Origin: Scylla paramamosain | Taxonomy: Eukaryota; Arthropoda; Malacostraca; Decapoda; Portunidae | Direction of reading: 5' to 3' | Assembly: GCF_035594125.1 (NCBI RefSeq) | Contig: NC_087166.1 | Location: 16,792,266 to 16,856,265, forward strand | DNA length: 64,000 nt | Shown here: in pieces, positions 26,011 to 38,349 of the stretch | Layout of the letters: each line of letters starts with the position of its first letter | Position numbering within the stretch: position 1 is the stretch's first letter | The notes under the pieces: model-generated | What the model saw: only the letters and a program-made list of their open reading frames with translations | The model's database searches: none | What the model was told of the DNA's origin: nothing | Translations under genes and position numbers: made by a program

Positions 26011-27953
26011 TGTAGAAATTCCCCGTTTTCGAAATATGTAGTTTGTCATCCTTAGACTTTTCAGGAATGTCAGAATATTTCATTTTGGTTTTGCCCACCC
26101 CAAAAACCTTGCATTTCCACCAGGCTCCTGTGGTTGTTGGCCTTAGTGAGTGATAAAGAGGACAGGAGTATTGGTTGAAACTGCAAGTTTAATGGAAATT
26201 GGTTGGGTTTATATCCATTCCATTGTTTTACTGCTTTGTCTTTTTTATATATTCATAGTTCCTTTAAGTTTTATCCAAACTTGAAGTGATCTGATTTTCA
26301 TTTGTTCACCGTGTTCAGATTTTCAAAATTCTAGATTAGTTTTTTGGTGAAATCAATTCATTACTGCAACAGGAAAGCATTATGTTACAGCTTTGTTGAA
26401 TGTTAACAATTACACTTATGATGAAGAGCATGTAGGTACCATTGATAAAATGGTTGAACTTCTTCATATAAAATTTTAGCTCTCTAAGCTAATTTGGTTA
26501 GTCTCTATCAGTTTTTTTAATGACTAAATGGATGGAAATCAGGTGCTGGACAGAAAACCAGTGCCACTACCCTATCGTACAGAGACTCCTGACATTGCTT
26601 AGGGTAAAGATGCATTTGCACATGTGCAGATACAAATAGATATTTGAAAAATTTTTGACCTGAGTGCATATCCATAATTTTTTTGTTTTTATGGCTTGTT
26701 CATGTAAACATCATGAGTATTACTAATGAATATTAATCATCCTGTTATTGAACTCAGTCTTAATTTATTCATGTCTCATGATAATCAGAAGCACCAAAGA
26801 CAGTGACATCTTATGGCTGCCTAAGGTGTGGCTGGCTGGGCCTTGGCTTGCTGCTCAGTTAATGATGGACAGCTGCTGTGATGGGTTTGTATAAATCATC
26901 CTGTCAGTATGCTGTGTTCCGTAGTGTAAACCTTAATGAAGAGGTTTGACTCCGTGACATGTTTTGTGGGAAGAACCTAAACTTTTGGGCAAGGTACTGA
27001 AACTAAGTTAAGTTGGTAAACTAGTAAGTTTACGTGACTATTAAGTTATTGTTTCCATGCCAATATTTATTTCCTTTTTATAAGTGCAGACCTTATCAGT
27101 TTTACTGCATATTTGCACACACATTTAAAGGTTTTTAGGTGCAAAATTATCCTAAGCATGCCATTTCTGTCACACTCCCCACTTTACTTACACTGGAAGA
27201 TAGGTTTGGTGAGCATTATGTGGGTAATCTTGAGCCATGCAATGATCACAAAGATTGGTAGCTTTTAGTGTGATTCAGACTTTGGTCATCCCTATATCTC
27301 TCTATCAATATCTATCTGTCTATGGTAGTATAGTTGGGGAAGGGGTTGAGTGGGTGGTGCAGGGAAGAGTGGGGGCACCCTAACTATTGAACCAGCTTGG
27401 GGGATTTGGGGGGCAGCTTGCAAAAGGTTGAAAATCCCTGATATAGAATAAGAGAAAATCCTATCCTATTTAAGATTGTTCCATTTTATTTACCCTATTA
27501 TTTATTACTCATTTGTAAATTATTTGTATGAGAATGAGAGGTGTTGATTGGTGTATTGGTAGATGAAGGGTTTGGTGAGAGCAGGATGGCAGGTCATATG
27601 TTGCTGCCATTGTCAGTCATGTGAATGGTGTTTTGGCTATTGGATTAGTAGCTTGTGATCAAAGGCTGAAACAAAAATAGCCAAGAAACATACTTGGTTT
27701 CTAGAAACCCATTGCATATTTATAGAGTTATTTTGCTGAAAAGCATCATTGTTGGTAAATGTGAATTCGTAAGGTTAATATTAAATTAATGAATTAGGAT
27801 TAGGATAATCTTGGCATGATATATGAGGGTGTGATATAATCATGTTTAGTGAATTTTGGACTTAAGACTGTGGTTAGAAAGAGGTTGCTGTATAGTTGTC
27901 TGATCAGTGTCACCTCTGCATGAACTTGGCCTTTTCCAGGGTGAGACAGAGCC

Positions 27954-28094
27954 ATGTTTGCTGCAATCAAGGAGGCCCTGGGCACCTCTGTCTTGGAAAG
28001 CACAGGGAGGGATGGCGGTGACTGCATCAATGAGGGGTAGGTGTACCGCATTGACAATGGGAAGGTGCTTCTGAAAAAGAACTCTACAGAAAAG
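27954..28094 (+). pseudogene. FN3K: Ketosamine-3-kinase (FN3K/FN3KRP family), first coding exon with in-frame TAG
   Basis: Forty-seven codons from ATG to a consensus donor (GAAAAG|GTAAAT), phase 0. The frame reads MFAAIKEALGTSVLE, then RDGGDCINEG and VYRIDNGKVLLKK, matching the N lobe of fructosamine/ketosamine-3-kinase. GGDCI corresponds to the GGGCI glycine loop that binds ATP, and VLLKK to the VFVK strand. The enzyme phosphorylates the C3 hydroxyl of protein-bound ketosamines, which then decompose and free the amine. Codon 29 (28,038-28,040) is TAG, where family members have Gln or Arg before the YxxD strand; CAG to TAG is one step. The ATG is preceded by CTTTTCCAG at 27,932-27,940, so a 5' UTR exon may exist upstream. 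It is labelled pseudogene because of the stop; a base-call error or an allele cannot be excluded. Confidence 0.75.
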
Positions 28095-30634
28095 GTAAAT
28101 TTCATTAGCTTCTAATTATAGATTTTTGAAGGTTAGTTGAAAGTTTAGATCGTGTACATTTTCAGTGGGTGTGTTATGCTGAAATTTGTGGTAGATAAAG
28201 AAAGCAGTCTTTCAGTATAGACAAACATCAGTTGCAAAATGGTCGTTATATTTTATATTTCTATCACCTTTGTTTCCAAAACAACAATGCACTATCTGTC
28301 TCTCAAATACAGAAGCAGTGTGTCATATTCTAGTCGGTCAGTGGTGCCTTCTTGAGCAACATTTTTTTTTTAGCCATTAAATGATGTTTAGTGCCTTCCA
28401 TTTCAAATATCACGGCCAAACCAATGGAGTGTTTTTTTTTCAGAGGTGCACATGTAGAGGAGAGATATGAGTGTGTTAATACTCATTTGTGAATGGTAAG
28501 GAATTGCTTTGGATGCTTTGAGTGGCATGAAATGGTCCAGCAGAGACTCTTCACAGATAATGTCTGTTTTATGTATTTTTTACCAAATAAGCATTTACTG
28601 CACAATTTTATGGATTTTGATGGTGCTGGGATGTGATGACCACAACAATGTGGTCTGGACTCAACACTATGTAATACAGTCACCCCATGTGGGTAAGCAT
28701 TGTATATGCAGTCCCAAGACATGAGGCATAGAATGCATGTCTCCATTCTTCCTGTATGTCATGGGAAGTGAGTGAAAGGAGTGGAGGAAGGAGACTAAGA
28801 CCCTCTTTTGAAGCTTTTCTTAACAGTGAAGCAAGGCACAGAGGAGAGGGGGAGATACGGCCTGAACCATACTGGCTGGGTCAACGTGTCACAGGGGCTG
28901 GGTTAAGGTTGATTGATGTTTCTTTGTTTTAATTAAAAGGTTTAATTAAATTTTGGGGTATTTATTTAAAGTTGATATTGAATTACTTTCACTTTGATTT
29001 AGTTTATTGTTCAATTTGGTTTTGATTTAGCTGTTGTTAATAGATACAGAAATAGTAGATTAGCTGCCACCAGTCATGGTTTCTGCAAAGTAATTCTGAC
29101 CTTGCTTTATATGGTAGCATTTTAGCTGGAGGTCTATAAGGTACTGGAAAAACTCAATGACAACCAGATTGAGTTTTATTGACGTTATCTTCTAAATAAC
29201 AAACAGTTCTCAAATATTATTTCTTTCTTCTAATTCACAATGATTTTCTAGAAATTAGATCTGTTACCTTGGAGTTGTGGGACCTTTAGTGGGAACAATG
29301 ATAACTAGTAAGGTCATAATAATAAAATTTAAATGAATATGTTATAACAATTAATTGGTGCCTCAGGGTTTACCTTAATTTTTAGTAAAACAAAAAAAAC
29401 ATCCTAATTGTATAGGTGTTACATTCAATTGTGTGTTTGTCACTGGTGTTTGACTCTTACCTTATCAAAGAACAGTTTCCCAAATTTGTTTACATTCTAA
29501 ATTTTGTTCACCCCCTCAAAAAAAAAAAAGTTCATATGAACCACTTTTAAATAATCTTGATAAACATACCTGTGGACAATGATGTCAGTTAAGCTCTGAT
29601 GCTGATATCTCGCACCCAGGCTTATATAGGCCACCTTACATCCTGGAACTAGTCCTCTGCTTATGCTAATACACATAATTTTGTAATATCCTTAATAGTT
29701 CAGACCCCTTCTACATTCACAAATTATTCTTGAACATTTTTTGCTAATGGCCCCATGCACTCCTGGATTCTAGCACTGTCTATTAATAATTTTTTATCAA
29801 AATATTAACAAAGAATTTCTCTCAAAATGCATAATATTATCAGTTCTGGCATATTTTCTCTTAACCTACAATGTTTTGTGATTGGGGTTTTTCATGTGAC
29901 TGGCCCAGAAAAACCTGAGAATATGGTTATTTTCCGGTTGCATTGTAAACCAACCATCCCCAAATATCAACAACTAATTTAACGATTTGTAGCGTACAGT
30001 TTCATTTGATTTTCATGTCCTAAAGTTTTACTGATTCCAAAAGTATATACAAAGATTTGTTTACATAACTAAGAAGAAAGTCAGTTTTTTACATTCATAA
30101 CCATTCCTTTAGGCTTTAAAAATTACTTCATGGAATTATTATTATTTGGATGGTATTGTCTTTTTTTTTGTAATTTTCCTAATTGCTATTTTGTCCCATG
30201 GCAAGTGAGCATGTCTTGATATGCCATGGGGAGGCTAAAAAGGAGACTGGAAAAATGTATGTAAAAAGAAAGTTGTATGTGTTAGTTCTGTGGGATTTAA
30301 GTCCACAAAGTGGTCAGATGTTGAGACAGGAAGTGCAAAATAAGCTGAGGCTAGAAGTGACACCAAGTGTTTGAAATGGAGAGAGCTTCAATGGAGGTTG
30401 ATCCAACCGAAAGTGGAATTTGATTGAAAATGGTGGTGTTTGAAGGCACATGAACATAACTGAGAGCATCAGAACCATAGGAGCTCAAATGGAATTACAT
30501 ATATCAAGAGAACTGGCAACTATTTCTCTGTCTAGATGTGACATTTGCAGCACTGTTTTCCAGCTTCAATATGGTTGAAAGTCTTGTAGTAGCAAGTGGA
30601 GTAATGACTTACTGACTTGGGATTCACGTGTCGT
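28095..30634. other. Kinase intron 1, first part: no gene seen
   Basis: AT-rich unique-looking sequence with scattered poly(T) and poly(A) runs. I see no exon, RNA gene or repeat I can name. Confidence 0.5.
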
Positions 30635-30780
30635 GTGCGGTGGTTGAGCCAAGGGATGCGTTCATTCAGGACCAGCTGGGCTCAAGTCCAGCGAGAGGGA
30701 GCCAGCCAATAGGAGCGTGCGATGGCTCAGCCAGCGTTTTTCTCTATAAGAAACGCATCACCTGGAGCCAACCACCGCAC
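30635..30780. mobile_element. Short element with inverted ends, about 146 bp
   Basis: It starts GTGCGGTGGTTG and ends CAACCACCGCAC, a perfect 12-bp inverted repeat. The similarity continues less perfectly inward (GATGCGTT against AACGCATC). It is GC-richer than its surroundings. An internal GGCTCAAGTCC resembles a pol III B box, so a tRNA-related SINE is an alternative. No target duplication is evident. Confidence 0.4.
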
Positions 30781-31079
30781 TACTTACTAGCCTTTCTCAT
30801 GCTTCCTCCCCCAGTCCTGCCTAAACCTCATTCATACCCAATCTTTTCCTGCGACTGACCAATGCCACCTGTTAATCCTTTGTCGTACCAATGTTACTAA
30901 TAACTCATTATTTTAATGACTTCCACTAACATAGCATTCATTCATCCTTGAATTTGTTGCTTTCTTTTTAAGTAACTAATGTACTGTAGTACCAGTACTA
31001 GTATTTTCTTCTATTTTTTCAGTACTTTGAACCTATGATACTTTTCCTTCTTGTAGTTTATTTATTGTACTGTTATTAC

Positions 31080-31837
31080 AGTGGAACCTCAGTTACTGAA
31101 CATCTCCCTTTTCGGACAGCTCGGTTTTGTAACAAAAATTTTAACTCGTAATTGTATCGGTTACTGTACCATAATTCAGTTTTCGAATAAAGTTACTTGA
31201 TTTCAAATACTAAAAAATGTAGCAAAAGCAGCCGTTTATTACTTATTTATAGTTTCCATAAAAAAATCCTTCATTTTTTTTTTTTATTCGGAGGAGAGAC
31301 AAAGGGTAAGACAGTAATTCAATCTTTAAAATAAGTTAAATGTGATCATGTTGAAGAAGCTGAAGAATCTCAATGTAAATAAACAAGGTTTGGTGCTCAG
31401 GAATAATCCCGAGCCTCCTGTGGCTGTCTGACCCACAACGCCATCACTACTGCACAACTGGATTTTCTCAGTAGCATTTCCCAACAGCAAGATGTTTAAG
31501 TGTTATGATCACCTTCATTTTGGCAGTGAGTGGGTTGCTCCTCTCTGTGTCACTCTGTAAGGCTTCCCTCCAATATCTTTTGATGAGTTTTGCATCACAG
31601 AGTTCGTTCAATACATCCTCTCTGGATAAAAAAAAAAAAAATCTAAGCTGGAGATGTTCTGGAGCGGCCATCTTAGTAGTGGGAGTGTCGGTCATTACCC
31701 TCTAAGACATGACATGGTGGACAGGTGTCTGAGAATGGATTAATCTATTTTACATTGATTCCTCTGGGGAAAATAGTTTCAGTTTTCAAACGTTTCGGTT
31801 TTCGAATGGCATTCAGGAATGAATTAAGTTTGAAAAC
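31080..31837. mobile_element. Mariner/Tigger-like terminal sequences around a decayed element
   Basis: The left end GTGGAACCTCAGTTACTGAAC, with following TTTTCGGACAGCTCGGTTTT-type blocks, and the right end (GTTTCGGTTTTCGAATGGC, then TTAAGTTTGAAAACTGA) have the CCTCGGTTNNCGAAC style of mariner-like ends also seen at 57.3 and 62.0 kb. The interior includes the PIF/Harbinger-like fragment, so this may be two nested relics. Boundaries are approximate. Confidence 0.35.
31370..31640 (-). pseudogene. PIF/Harbinger transposase fragment
   Basis: On the minus strand a frame reads DVLNELCDAKLIKRYWREAL, then SDTERSNPLTAKMKVIITL and KHLAVGKCY. This matches the N-terminal region of HARBI1-like transposases, where an ELI(R/K)RYR block is followed by a T-x-RN-x-x-LTPEMKV-x-x-TLR-x-LATGK block. 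After a stop, a QLCSSD-like remnant follows in another frame. Only this small piece of the transposase is left and no catalytic DDE residue is present. It is a transposon relic in kinase intron 1. Confidence 0.5.
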
Positions 31838-31839
31838 TG

Positions 31840-34607
31840 ATATTATTATTATTGTTGTTATTGTTATACTATGTTCTTTTTTTCTGTTGTGATACCAGGA
31901 AGGTGTGAAAACCACATTGTTTACTTAAGGTAAAACATTTTATTAAGGTTTAAATCCCAGGTCATGCAAACAAAAATGTATGCAAACTTCAAGGGGGGTT
32001 ACATTTTACGTGCCAGTGCACATATGCACCCTACAGTTTTTTATTTTTTTTATTTTTGCTCCAAAAATTCTGAAGAGCAGGGCTTTCATGTTAGACTTAG
32101 TTGAAATCAATATTTTTCTTATAAGTGGTGTTATTGTTGATAAACTTTATTGATGCCTTTCTTAAAAGTGGTGTTATTATTGATAAATTTTAGATGCAAT
32201 TTTCTCAATTTGTAAAAAATGGCACTTGAGCTCCTATGGTCCTGATGTCCCTCAGTTATGCTGATGAGGATTTGCTGAGTTTCATAGTGAATGTGAATGT
32301 AGAATTAGTAGGTGTATCTGAATGTCAGAATTGGTAATGTAAAAGTTGAATGTATATTTGTGTATGTGGTGTGTAAAGAAGAAATGAAAAAGGGAAAAGG
32401 ATGGGAGGGTTGGTGTTGATTGGAATGTTGTCTAGGAAGGTTGTTTGGTGGTATGCTTTGGCGACACAACTGATAAAAGTTGTCAGTAGAAATAATGAAT
32501 TATGTGATTGTTCAAAAATGAAAGAGGAAGATTATGCCAAAAGTGAAATAGGAAGATTATTGATTTTGAGATTACTGAAAAAAAAAAATGGTGGAGTTAT
32601 GTTTGGCCAATACCTGATAGAGGAAAAGTTGAGAATAGATACAGGAAGGATGAGAAAAAAAGTGGATTTGGGTGTACTAAGGAAGTTTTAAAAGTGAGAG
32701 AGTTGAGCCAAAGAGAAAAAGCAATAGAGGTCAGAAGCTGGAAGATGAGTTGGATGCAGTGAAAGATTTTGGTGATATGAAGGAAGACTGGCAGCTTTTT
32801 AATTGTAATGTGGTGTGGCATGAGAAGAGTCAGTGGTGGGGGACAAGGAAGAGTAGTGGAAGGTGGAATGAAATAAATGTGGCTGCAGCTGAAAACAGAC
32901 TTGTATATTATGAAGTGCTGCTGAGACAGATGATGTCATATTAGAAATATTAAAAGAAGAGGAACTAGAAAAAACCTTGGATGTGATGCACAAAGGAATG
33001 CAATTGACAGTTTTCAATTGAATATCTTGGAAGGATGTAAGGAATATGAACAAAGATATGTTAAGTCTAAAAGAAAATAGAACATGATAATGATGTAGAA
33101 GGATGCTATAGGGGAGAGATGGACAGAGCATTGTAAGGGTTTGTTGAGTGTAGGAAAGGATAGAGATCCTTACAGTGGATGGCACACAGATTAATGTGTT
33201 GGGAGAGTTATTTAAACAAGTCTGACTGTGATGGAGGAAGTGAAGGGTAACTGTGTGAGGTAAAGCAGGAAAAGTTTCACTTTTATGTGGTACAGTGTTT
33301 AAAGACTAGTGTGTGACAGTTAACTTGGCATTATCCATGTAGAGTCTTTGTTGAAATTATAGGAGTATACAAATTACAATTAACTAAAGAATTATTTTGT
33401 TCTTTTTTGTTTTCAGTTCTGCATACCCTAAACAACATTTTCAGAGTGGCCACAGCCAAAGATAGGGACTTATCTGAGCAGAATGCGAGATGAGCAGGTT
33501 TGATCAGTTTCAACAAATCTAGTGTTGGGAGCTCCCTTATGGTGGCCAGCGTGGTGGTTGGGAGAGGTGATATGAATACATTCAAGTATGAAGTATGAGT
33601 TGGTAAGAGAGCCATACTAATTTAGTGACTGGTATATAAACACTGAGGCTGTGACATCACAGCATATTGATTATTCTGATAGGTGAATCAGATTCACATA
33701 GTTTTGTCTATGTAATAGACATGTTAAAGATATTATGTCACTCTTTAATCATAACAAATTTACCCAAAGTAAAATGCTAACACATATTTATCATATATTA
33801 TAAGGATCATGTGCCCTGTTAGAATCATGAGTTGCAATTTTTTGCAATTGGGAATTTTCACAATTCTTATTGGTGGTTTGGTTAGGCAGTTAAGGTCATT
33901 TAGTAGATCATAAGTAGACTGAGGTGTGAGAACTGTCTCACCATGTCCAGTGCTGTGGAGAAGAAAAAATAGCCTTGTGTGGGATAATTCTTGCAGTTTG
34001 TGTGAAAAAGCAAAAAACAAGTCAGAGCCTAGAGGAGTGTGTGGTGCAAAGAAAGGTTGCATAGAAGAGGAGAGTTGGGAAGTCATGTGATTCTACTACA
34101 TAAACTCCATGATGAACATGAACATGATTTCATAGCTCTAAGGAAACCTTTAATGTTTTGCACCACCTACCAGATGAGACAGTTCCTGGTGTTTCACTCA
34201 TGTTCATATTTGTGTTCATGTTTGCCCGTTGTTTCCTTGCTTCTGACGTCACCTCCATGCCTGCCACTCACCCTTAGCTTGTGTATTGGAACGGAATATG
34301 GTAATGGTGTTTGTCCGTCATGCTCTGCCTGATAGTGTGGGCATGGCTTTATGGTACATGTGCTGTGCTATTGAGATAATGTAACAAATGTGAAAGTTGG
34401 ATGAATCCAACAATTATAAGTTCAGATTTTACTAAAGTCTGAAGACTGAAGTCTGAAGTAGAATGCAAATAGACTTACCAAAGTTATAGAAGAGAGCTTG
34501 AGAAATTTGTGACAAATTTATTTTACATAATTGCGTTAGAAAAGGAAACCTATAAGAATATAGAACCTGCCATTGAAAACATTGGTGATGATGTCTCCCT
34601 GTTACAG
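31840..34607. other. Kinase intron 1, last part; possible LINE relic at 32,400-33,260
   Basis: Mostly AT-rich sequence without identifiable features. Between about 32,400 and 33,260 the plus strand keeps broken frames with Lys/Glu-rich, LINE-linker-like composition, ending in a GERWTEHCKGLLSV piece. That resembles the ERWREHFEGLLNV linker block between EN and RT in RTE-type LINEs. It is too decayed for a firm call. Confidence 0.3.
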
Positions 34608-34792
34608 GCACGGGAGATCTTTGATGGAGAATATGAAGGCTTGAAGGGAATTCAGGCCACTGGCACAGTGCGTGTTCCTATGCCTCACCTGGCCTTGGAC
34701 AACCCCGCAGGTGGAGCAGTGCTGGTAATGGAGTACCTCAACATGCAGGGACTTTATCAGAAGTCAGGCCAGCTTGGGACTCAGTTAGCCAG
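34608..34792 (+). CDS. FN3K: Ketosamine-3-kinase, second coding exon
   Basis: The acceptor CTGTTACAG precedes 34,608. The exon is 61 codons plus two bases, with donor CCAG|GTGAGA. The phase-0 start matches the phase-0 end of the exon at 28,094. Its frame reads AREIFDGEYEGLKGI, VRVPMPHLAL, GGAVLVMEYLNM and GQLGTQLA. These correspond to the family blocks ARRMFEGE (an N-lobe helix after the Lys strand), VPKPIKV, GGSVLVMEHMDM (the hinge) and AKLGAQLAD. The frame is clean, with no stop or frameshift, and the splice sites are intact. The 6.5-kb intron before it holds decayed transposon pieces. Confidence 0.88.
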
Positions 34793-35109
34793 GTGAGAGT
34801 TGTCTGTGTAAAGGCTGTCTTTCTCCTCATTCTCCTGTTAGTTGACCTTTCTGAAGTCACCAGGCAGAAACCCCAGTAGGTCAGAAATTTCATTTTACTG
34901 CTGGAAATTCATCCATTTGGTTTCCCTAAATTTTGAGTCCAAGCTAATTTTTTTTTGTATAATTACTTTTATATACATATCATTTTACATATTACATATA
35001 ATTTTACATGGTAATCTTAGATTGTGCACTTAGTTACTATCAAAAATACTATTGAGACGTAAAGCCATAAGATGAATATCACTGCAGTGCATATAAATAG
35101 GCATTATTT

Positions 35110-35520
35110 GATGCATGAAAGAAGCTAACAGAAGTCACCAAAAATGGGAGAGAAGAGGGCACATGTTTAACTGCTGTTCCAGAAAGTGCAGTAGAAGAAA
35201 GCATTCAAATGGATAGGCTGATTGAAGTCCAAAGATGTTGAGTACTCCTCTTTTGAAGCAGCTTGAGTCATAGGAGGAAAGGGAAAACAGAAACAAGCAG
35301 AGTTTACCATTGAAAGAAATGAATAAGTGAAGATACTGGTTGACTCTTGTATTAGTAAGGTAGATAGAATAAGATGGTAAGGAAGTCTTATGAAGCAAAG
35401 CATAAGAGGAGAGGAGGTGCTTGCAGTATGATCAGCAGTCATGGAAACAATGGTAGAGATGACAAGAGATGCAACACAAGCTGTGCAAGATTGGGGATAA
35501 TTGGTTTAAGGGGACTGACT
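35110..35520 (-). mobile_element. Jockey-like LINE 3' fragment
   Basis: Minus-strand frames read TRVNQYLHLFISFNGKL and a following SYDSSCFKRGVL block. These are the same C-terminal motifs (ARVNQYSQSFIPFSGKLWN, FKREV) as in the mini-LINE at 15 kb and the piece at 39.5 kb. Frameshifted and short. Confidence 0.6.
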
Positions 35521-35639
35521 GAGTTGAAAAGCTGAAAAATATAGAAAAATGCAAAAATCACTTCATGGCATTCTTAGGCCTAGTACTTCACAATGCACAC
35601 ATGTTGAAATACCCATTTAAATGCCTCCCAGTCACACTC

Positions 35640-35895
35640 AGTCACTCAGTCAGTTGCTCGGTCAAGGTTGTTGTAAGTGGGAGATGGTTGTAGAAAAATG
35701 TTCATTAGAAAACTAAGAAAATTTATGAGGAACACTTTTCTTTATGGTGGTGTATGGAAATTTTCTCTCACAGCCTGGCGAGGAAGAGCCATTAGGCTGA
35801 AACAGATTAACTGTATATACCTTAATTTCAGTGAAAAAAAATTGTTTTGGTTCTCAAACAATTTGGTTTGTGAACCAAGGCCTAGAATTAATTAA
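35640..35895. mobile_element. Mariner-like end fragment
   Basis: TTTTGGTTCTCAAACAATTT and GGTTTGTGAACCAAGGC, then TTAATTTGTGAAC, match the right-end motif order at 62,050-62,120. A left partner is not obvious. Confidence 0.4.
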
Positions 35896-35899
35896 TTTG

Positions 35900-36689
35900 T
35901 GAACTGTTGTTCTGCTCAATTATGTAGCTATATATGGATGAAAAAGGATGTGAGCATCTCTTTAAACTTCAAAGTCCTGTATCTCAAAACTTACTGTGCT
36001 GTTGAGATGTATTTCTCTGCTATTTATTTGCCAATTTTGAAGATTCTGGTGTCATTAGAAAGGGAATTAAGATACCTAAAAAAATATGTGACAAGTTTGA
36101 CTGAGCATTTAGTCTTTTTTTTCTTTTTTTTTTTTTTTTTAGCATAAGAGAAAAAAACTGGTTGAGGAAAAATTTTAGATTTTTTTTCTTGACAATAAGA
36201 CCAGAAAAAAATTGTCACATAATTTTCTTGGAAAACCATCAGAGTATCTTGCGACTAATTTTCAAGAAATTCGAAGAAAAACTATTGGCAAAATATGCAA
36301 AAATTTAAATCTCAATTTTTTGTATTTTCTTTAAAAAAAAAAGCTATTGCTCCAAATTGTACAAATAAATCATCTAAAAGAACTTCACGGCTCATTAAAA
36401 TCTGGTGCAGTTTGGTTCATAAATAACAAAAATGGAAAATAATTCCATCAGTCTCCTTAACTAAGGAGGGGAGTTGATGACATAGAAGTCTTTTAATTCC
36501 ACTGTACTTAGTAAAGCTGTGTGAGTGCAATACCCTTACTTGTATTTGTGTAAGCCATACAGGAGCCTTACCACTGTAAGGCAGGCTTGGAAAAAACCTG
36601 GCTAAAAAATAAAAAAAAAACATAACCCACTTTTTGGGGGATTTATTGATTGATTGGATTTTATTCATTTATTTTCTTTTATGAGCAAA
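35900..36689. other. Intron sequence, no gene seen
   Basis: AT-rich with several poly(T) and poly(A) runs. No feature I can name. Confidence 0.5.
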
Positions 36690-36836
<147 letters not shown>

Positions 36837-36839
36837 GTT

Positions 36840-37455
36840 AAAAGTTTCACTAAAATCCCTAAAAGAGGATGACTAAGACTTAGTAAGGAAAGCCGGTAGA
36901 TGATCAGTTGAGCAGCCTTGACAGAACCCAGATAGAAGGTTGTGAAATGATAGATGTTTAAGAATCTTCCTGTTGGGGATAGATTCAAAATTTTAGAGAG
37001 GCAGAAAATTAAAACAATAGGGAGGTAGTTTGAGCGATGAGAATAGTCACCCTTTTTAGGAACAAGCTGAATGCAAGCAAACTTCCAGCAAGAAGGAAAA
37101 GTAGATGTTGATAGACAAAGTTGAAGGAGTTTGACTAGGCAAGGTGCAAGTGCTAAAGCACAGTTTCTGAGAACAATAGGAAAGACTCCATCAGGTCCAC
37201 ATGCTTTCTGAGGGTTTATGGTAGTGAGGACAGGGAAAACATCTTTGCGAAGGATTTTAGTAAAAAGTTTGAGCAGAGAATTCAGCTTTAGAAATAGATG
37301 AGATAGCAGTGGTGCCATCAGGAGGGCAAGATGAAGAAGCAAAGTTATTGGAGATGGTTTTGGTTATGTGTCAGAAGTCACAAGAGGAGTTAGATCTTGA
37401 AAGATTTTGACACTTTCCGTTAATGAAGAACAGACACTTATTTAGGTTATGCTGT
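36840..37455 (-). mobile_element. Jockey-like LINE RT fragment
   Basis: The minus strand reads NPQKACGPDGVFPIVLRNCA, FPSCWKFACIQLVPKKGD and NYLPIVLIFCLSK, which are RT fingers and palm-entry motifs. A frameshift after the SK motif is shared with the copy at 42.85-43.5 kb. Cut on the left by (TA)n. Confidence 0.7.
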
Positions 37456-37720
37456 CAGGCTTGACTACTTTTACATTTTTTATATATATGTACATATATA
37501 GACCTTATTTATCAACATGATATAGAACTAAATTTTTATATGGTAAATGTAAAAAAAATAAAAGTAGGATGGTTTATTTATTCATTTATTTTTTCTTGGT
37601 GGGTTTTTCATGCCAACCCTGCTTATTTATCAATATGATATAGAACAAATTTTTTTTATATGTTGAATATTAAAAAGAGATAAACTCAGACTGTTTTTTT
37701 GGGGGTGTTTATTTTTAATG
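37456..37720. repeat. Duplicated flank with two tandem partial copies
   Basis: GGCTTGACTACTTTTACATTTTTTAT-type sequence also lies beside the other jockey-like fragment at 43,595-43,680. Inside this stretch a TTATTTATCAAYATGATATAGAAC block occurs twice, near 37,508 and 37,622. Confidence 0.55.
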
Positions 37721-37844
37721 CCAACCCTGACATAAGGACACAAAGGGCAGCACAGCCAAAATGAAGTTAGGCACACCATCAGTGTTTCCAATCCCCCTCT
37801 CTCTCTTTATGTAATGTTTGCAACAGTCTCAGATGTGTAATAGG

Positions 37845-38270
37845 GTTGAATATCCCTAAGAATACAACAGGGGAGCCTCCACCTCTATCTGTCCAAACAT
37901 TTTCTTCTTGCTTGTTCAAGTTCTTGGCCTCTACTAATATCTCTTTCTCACAGTACTCTGTGGCTCTACTCTTTTATCTTCCCAGTGGCCTTTCTCCCCT
38001 ATCAACACCTTCAATTTTATTCATGCTTACATTACATCATCTTCATTCTTCACTCAGTATGGCCATAGGCCATGCCATCTCATGGTGTTTCCTTTCACAC
38101 ATTCCACCACTTGCACTGGCACTCAAACCACTTCTTTCATACACACTTTCATTGCTCTCATCCTCCTATCTTGTCATTCCTCACTCTCCTCAGATAATTT
38201 ACTTTCACAGTATGCACTCTAGACTGATGTGCCCTGCTCCACATCCTGCTCTCTGATCTGTACATTAATA
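37845..38270 (-). mobile_element. LINE RT C-terminal fragment (uninterrupted relative of 56.1-56.7 kb)
   Basis: It aligns with 56,090-56,700 through shared blocks such as GTGGCCTTTCTCCCCTA, TCATTGCTCTCA and CACAGTATGCACTCT. The minus strand reads a decayed polymerase tail of the type ending in a GRWKDRVKEYM block. It lacks the 120-bp SINE present in the other copy. Confidence 0.55.
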
Positions 38271-38349
38271 TTAGGCTCTCTTAGTCTTTATTGCAGTAAT
38301 AATGTAGTAATAATGTAGTAGTAACAATGTAATCATTTCCTTTTTGCTT

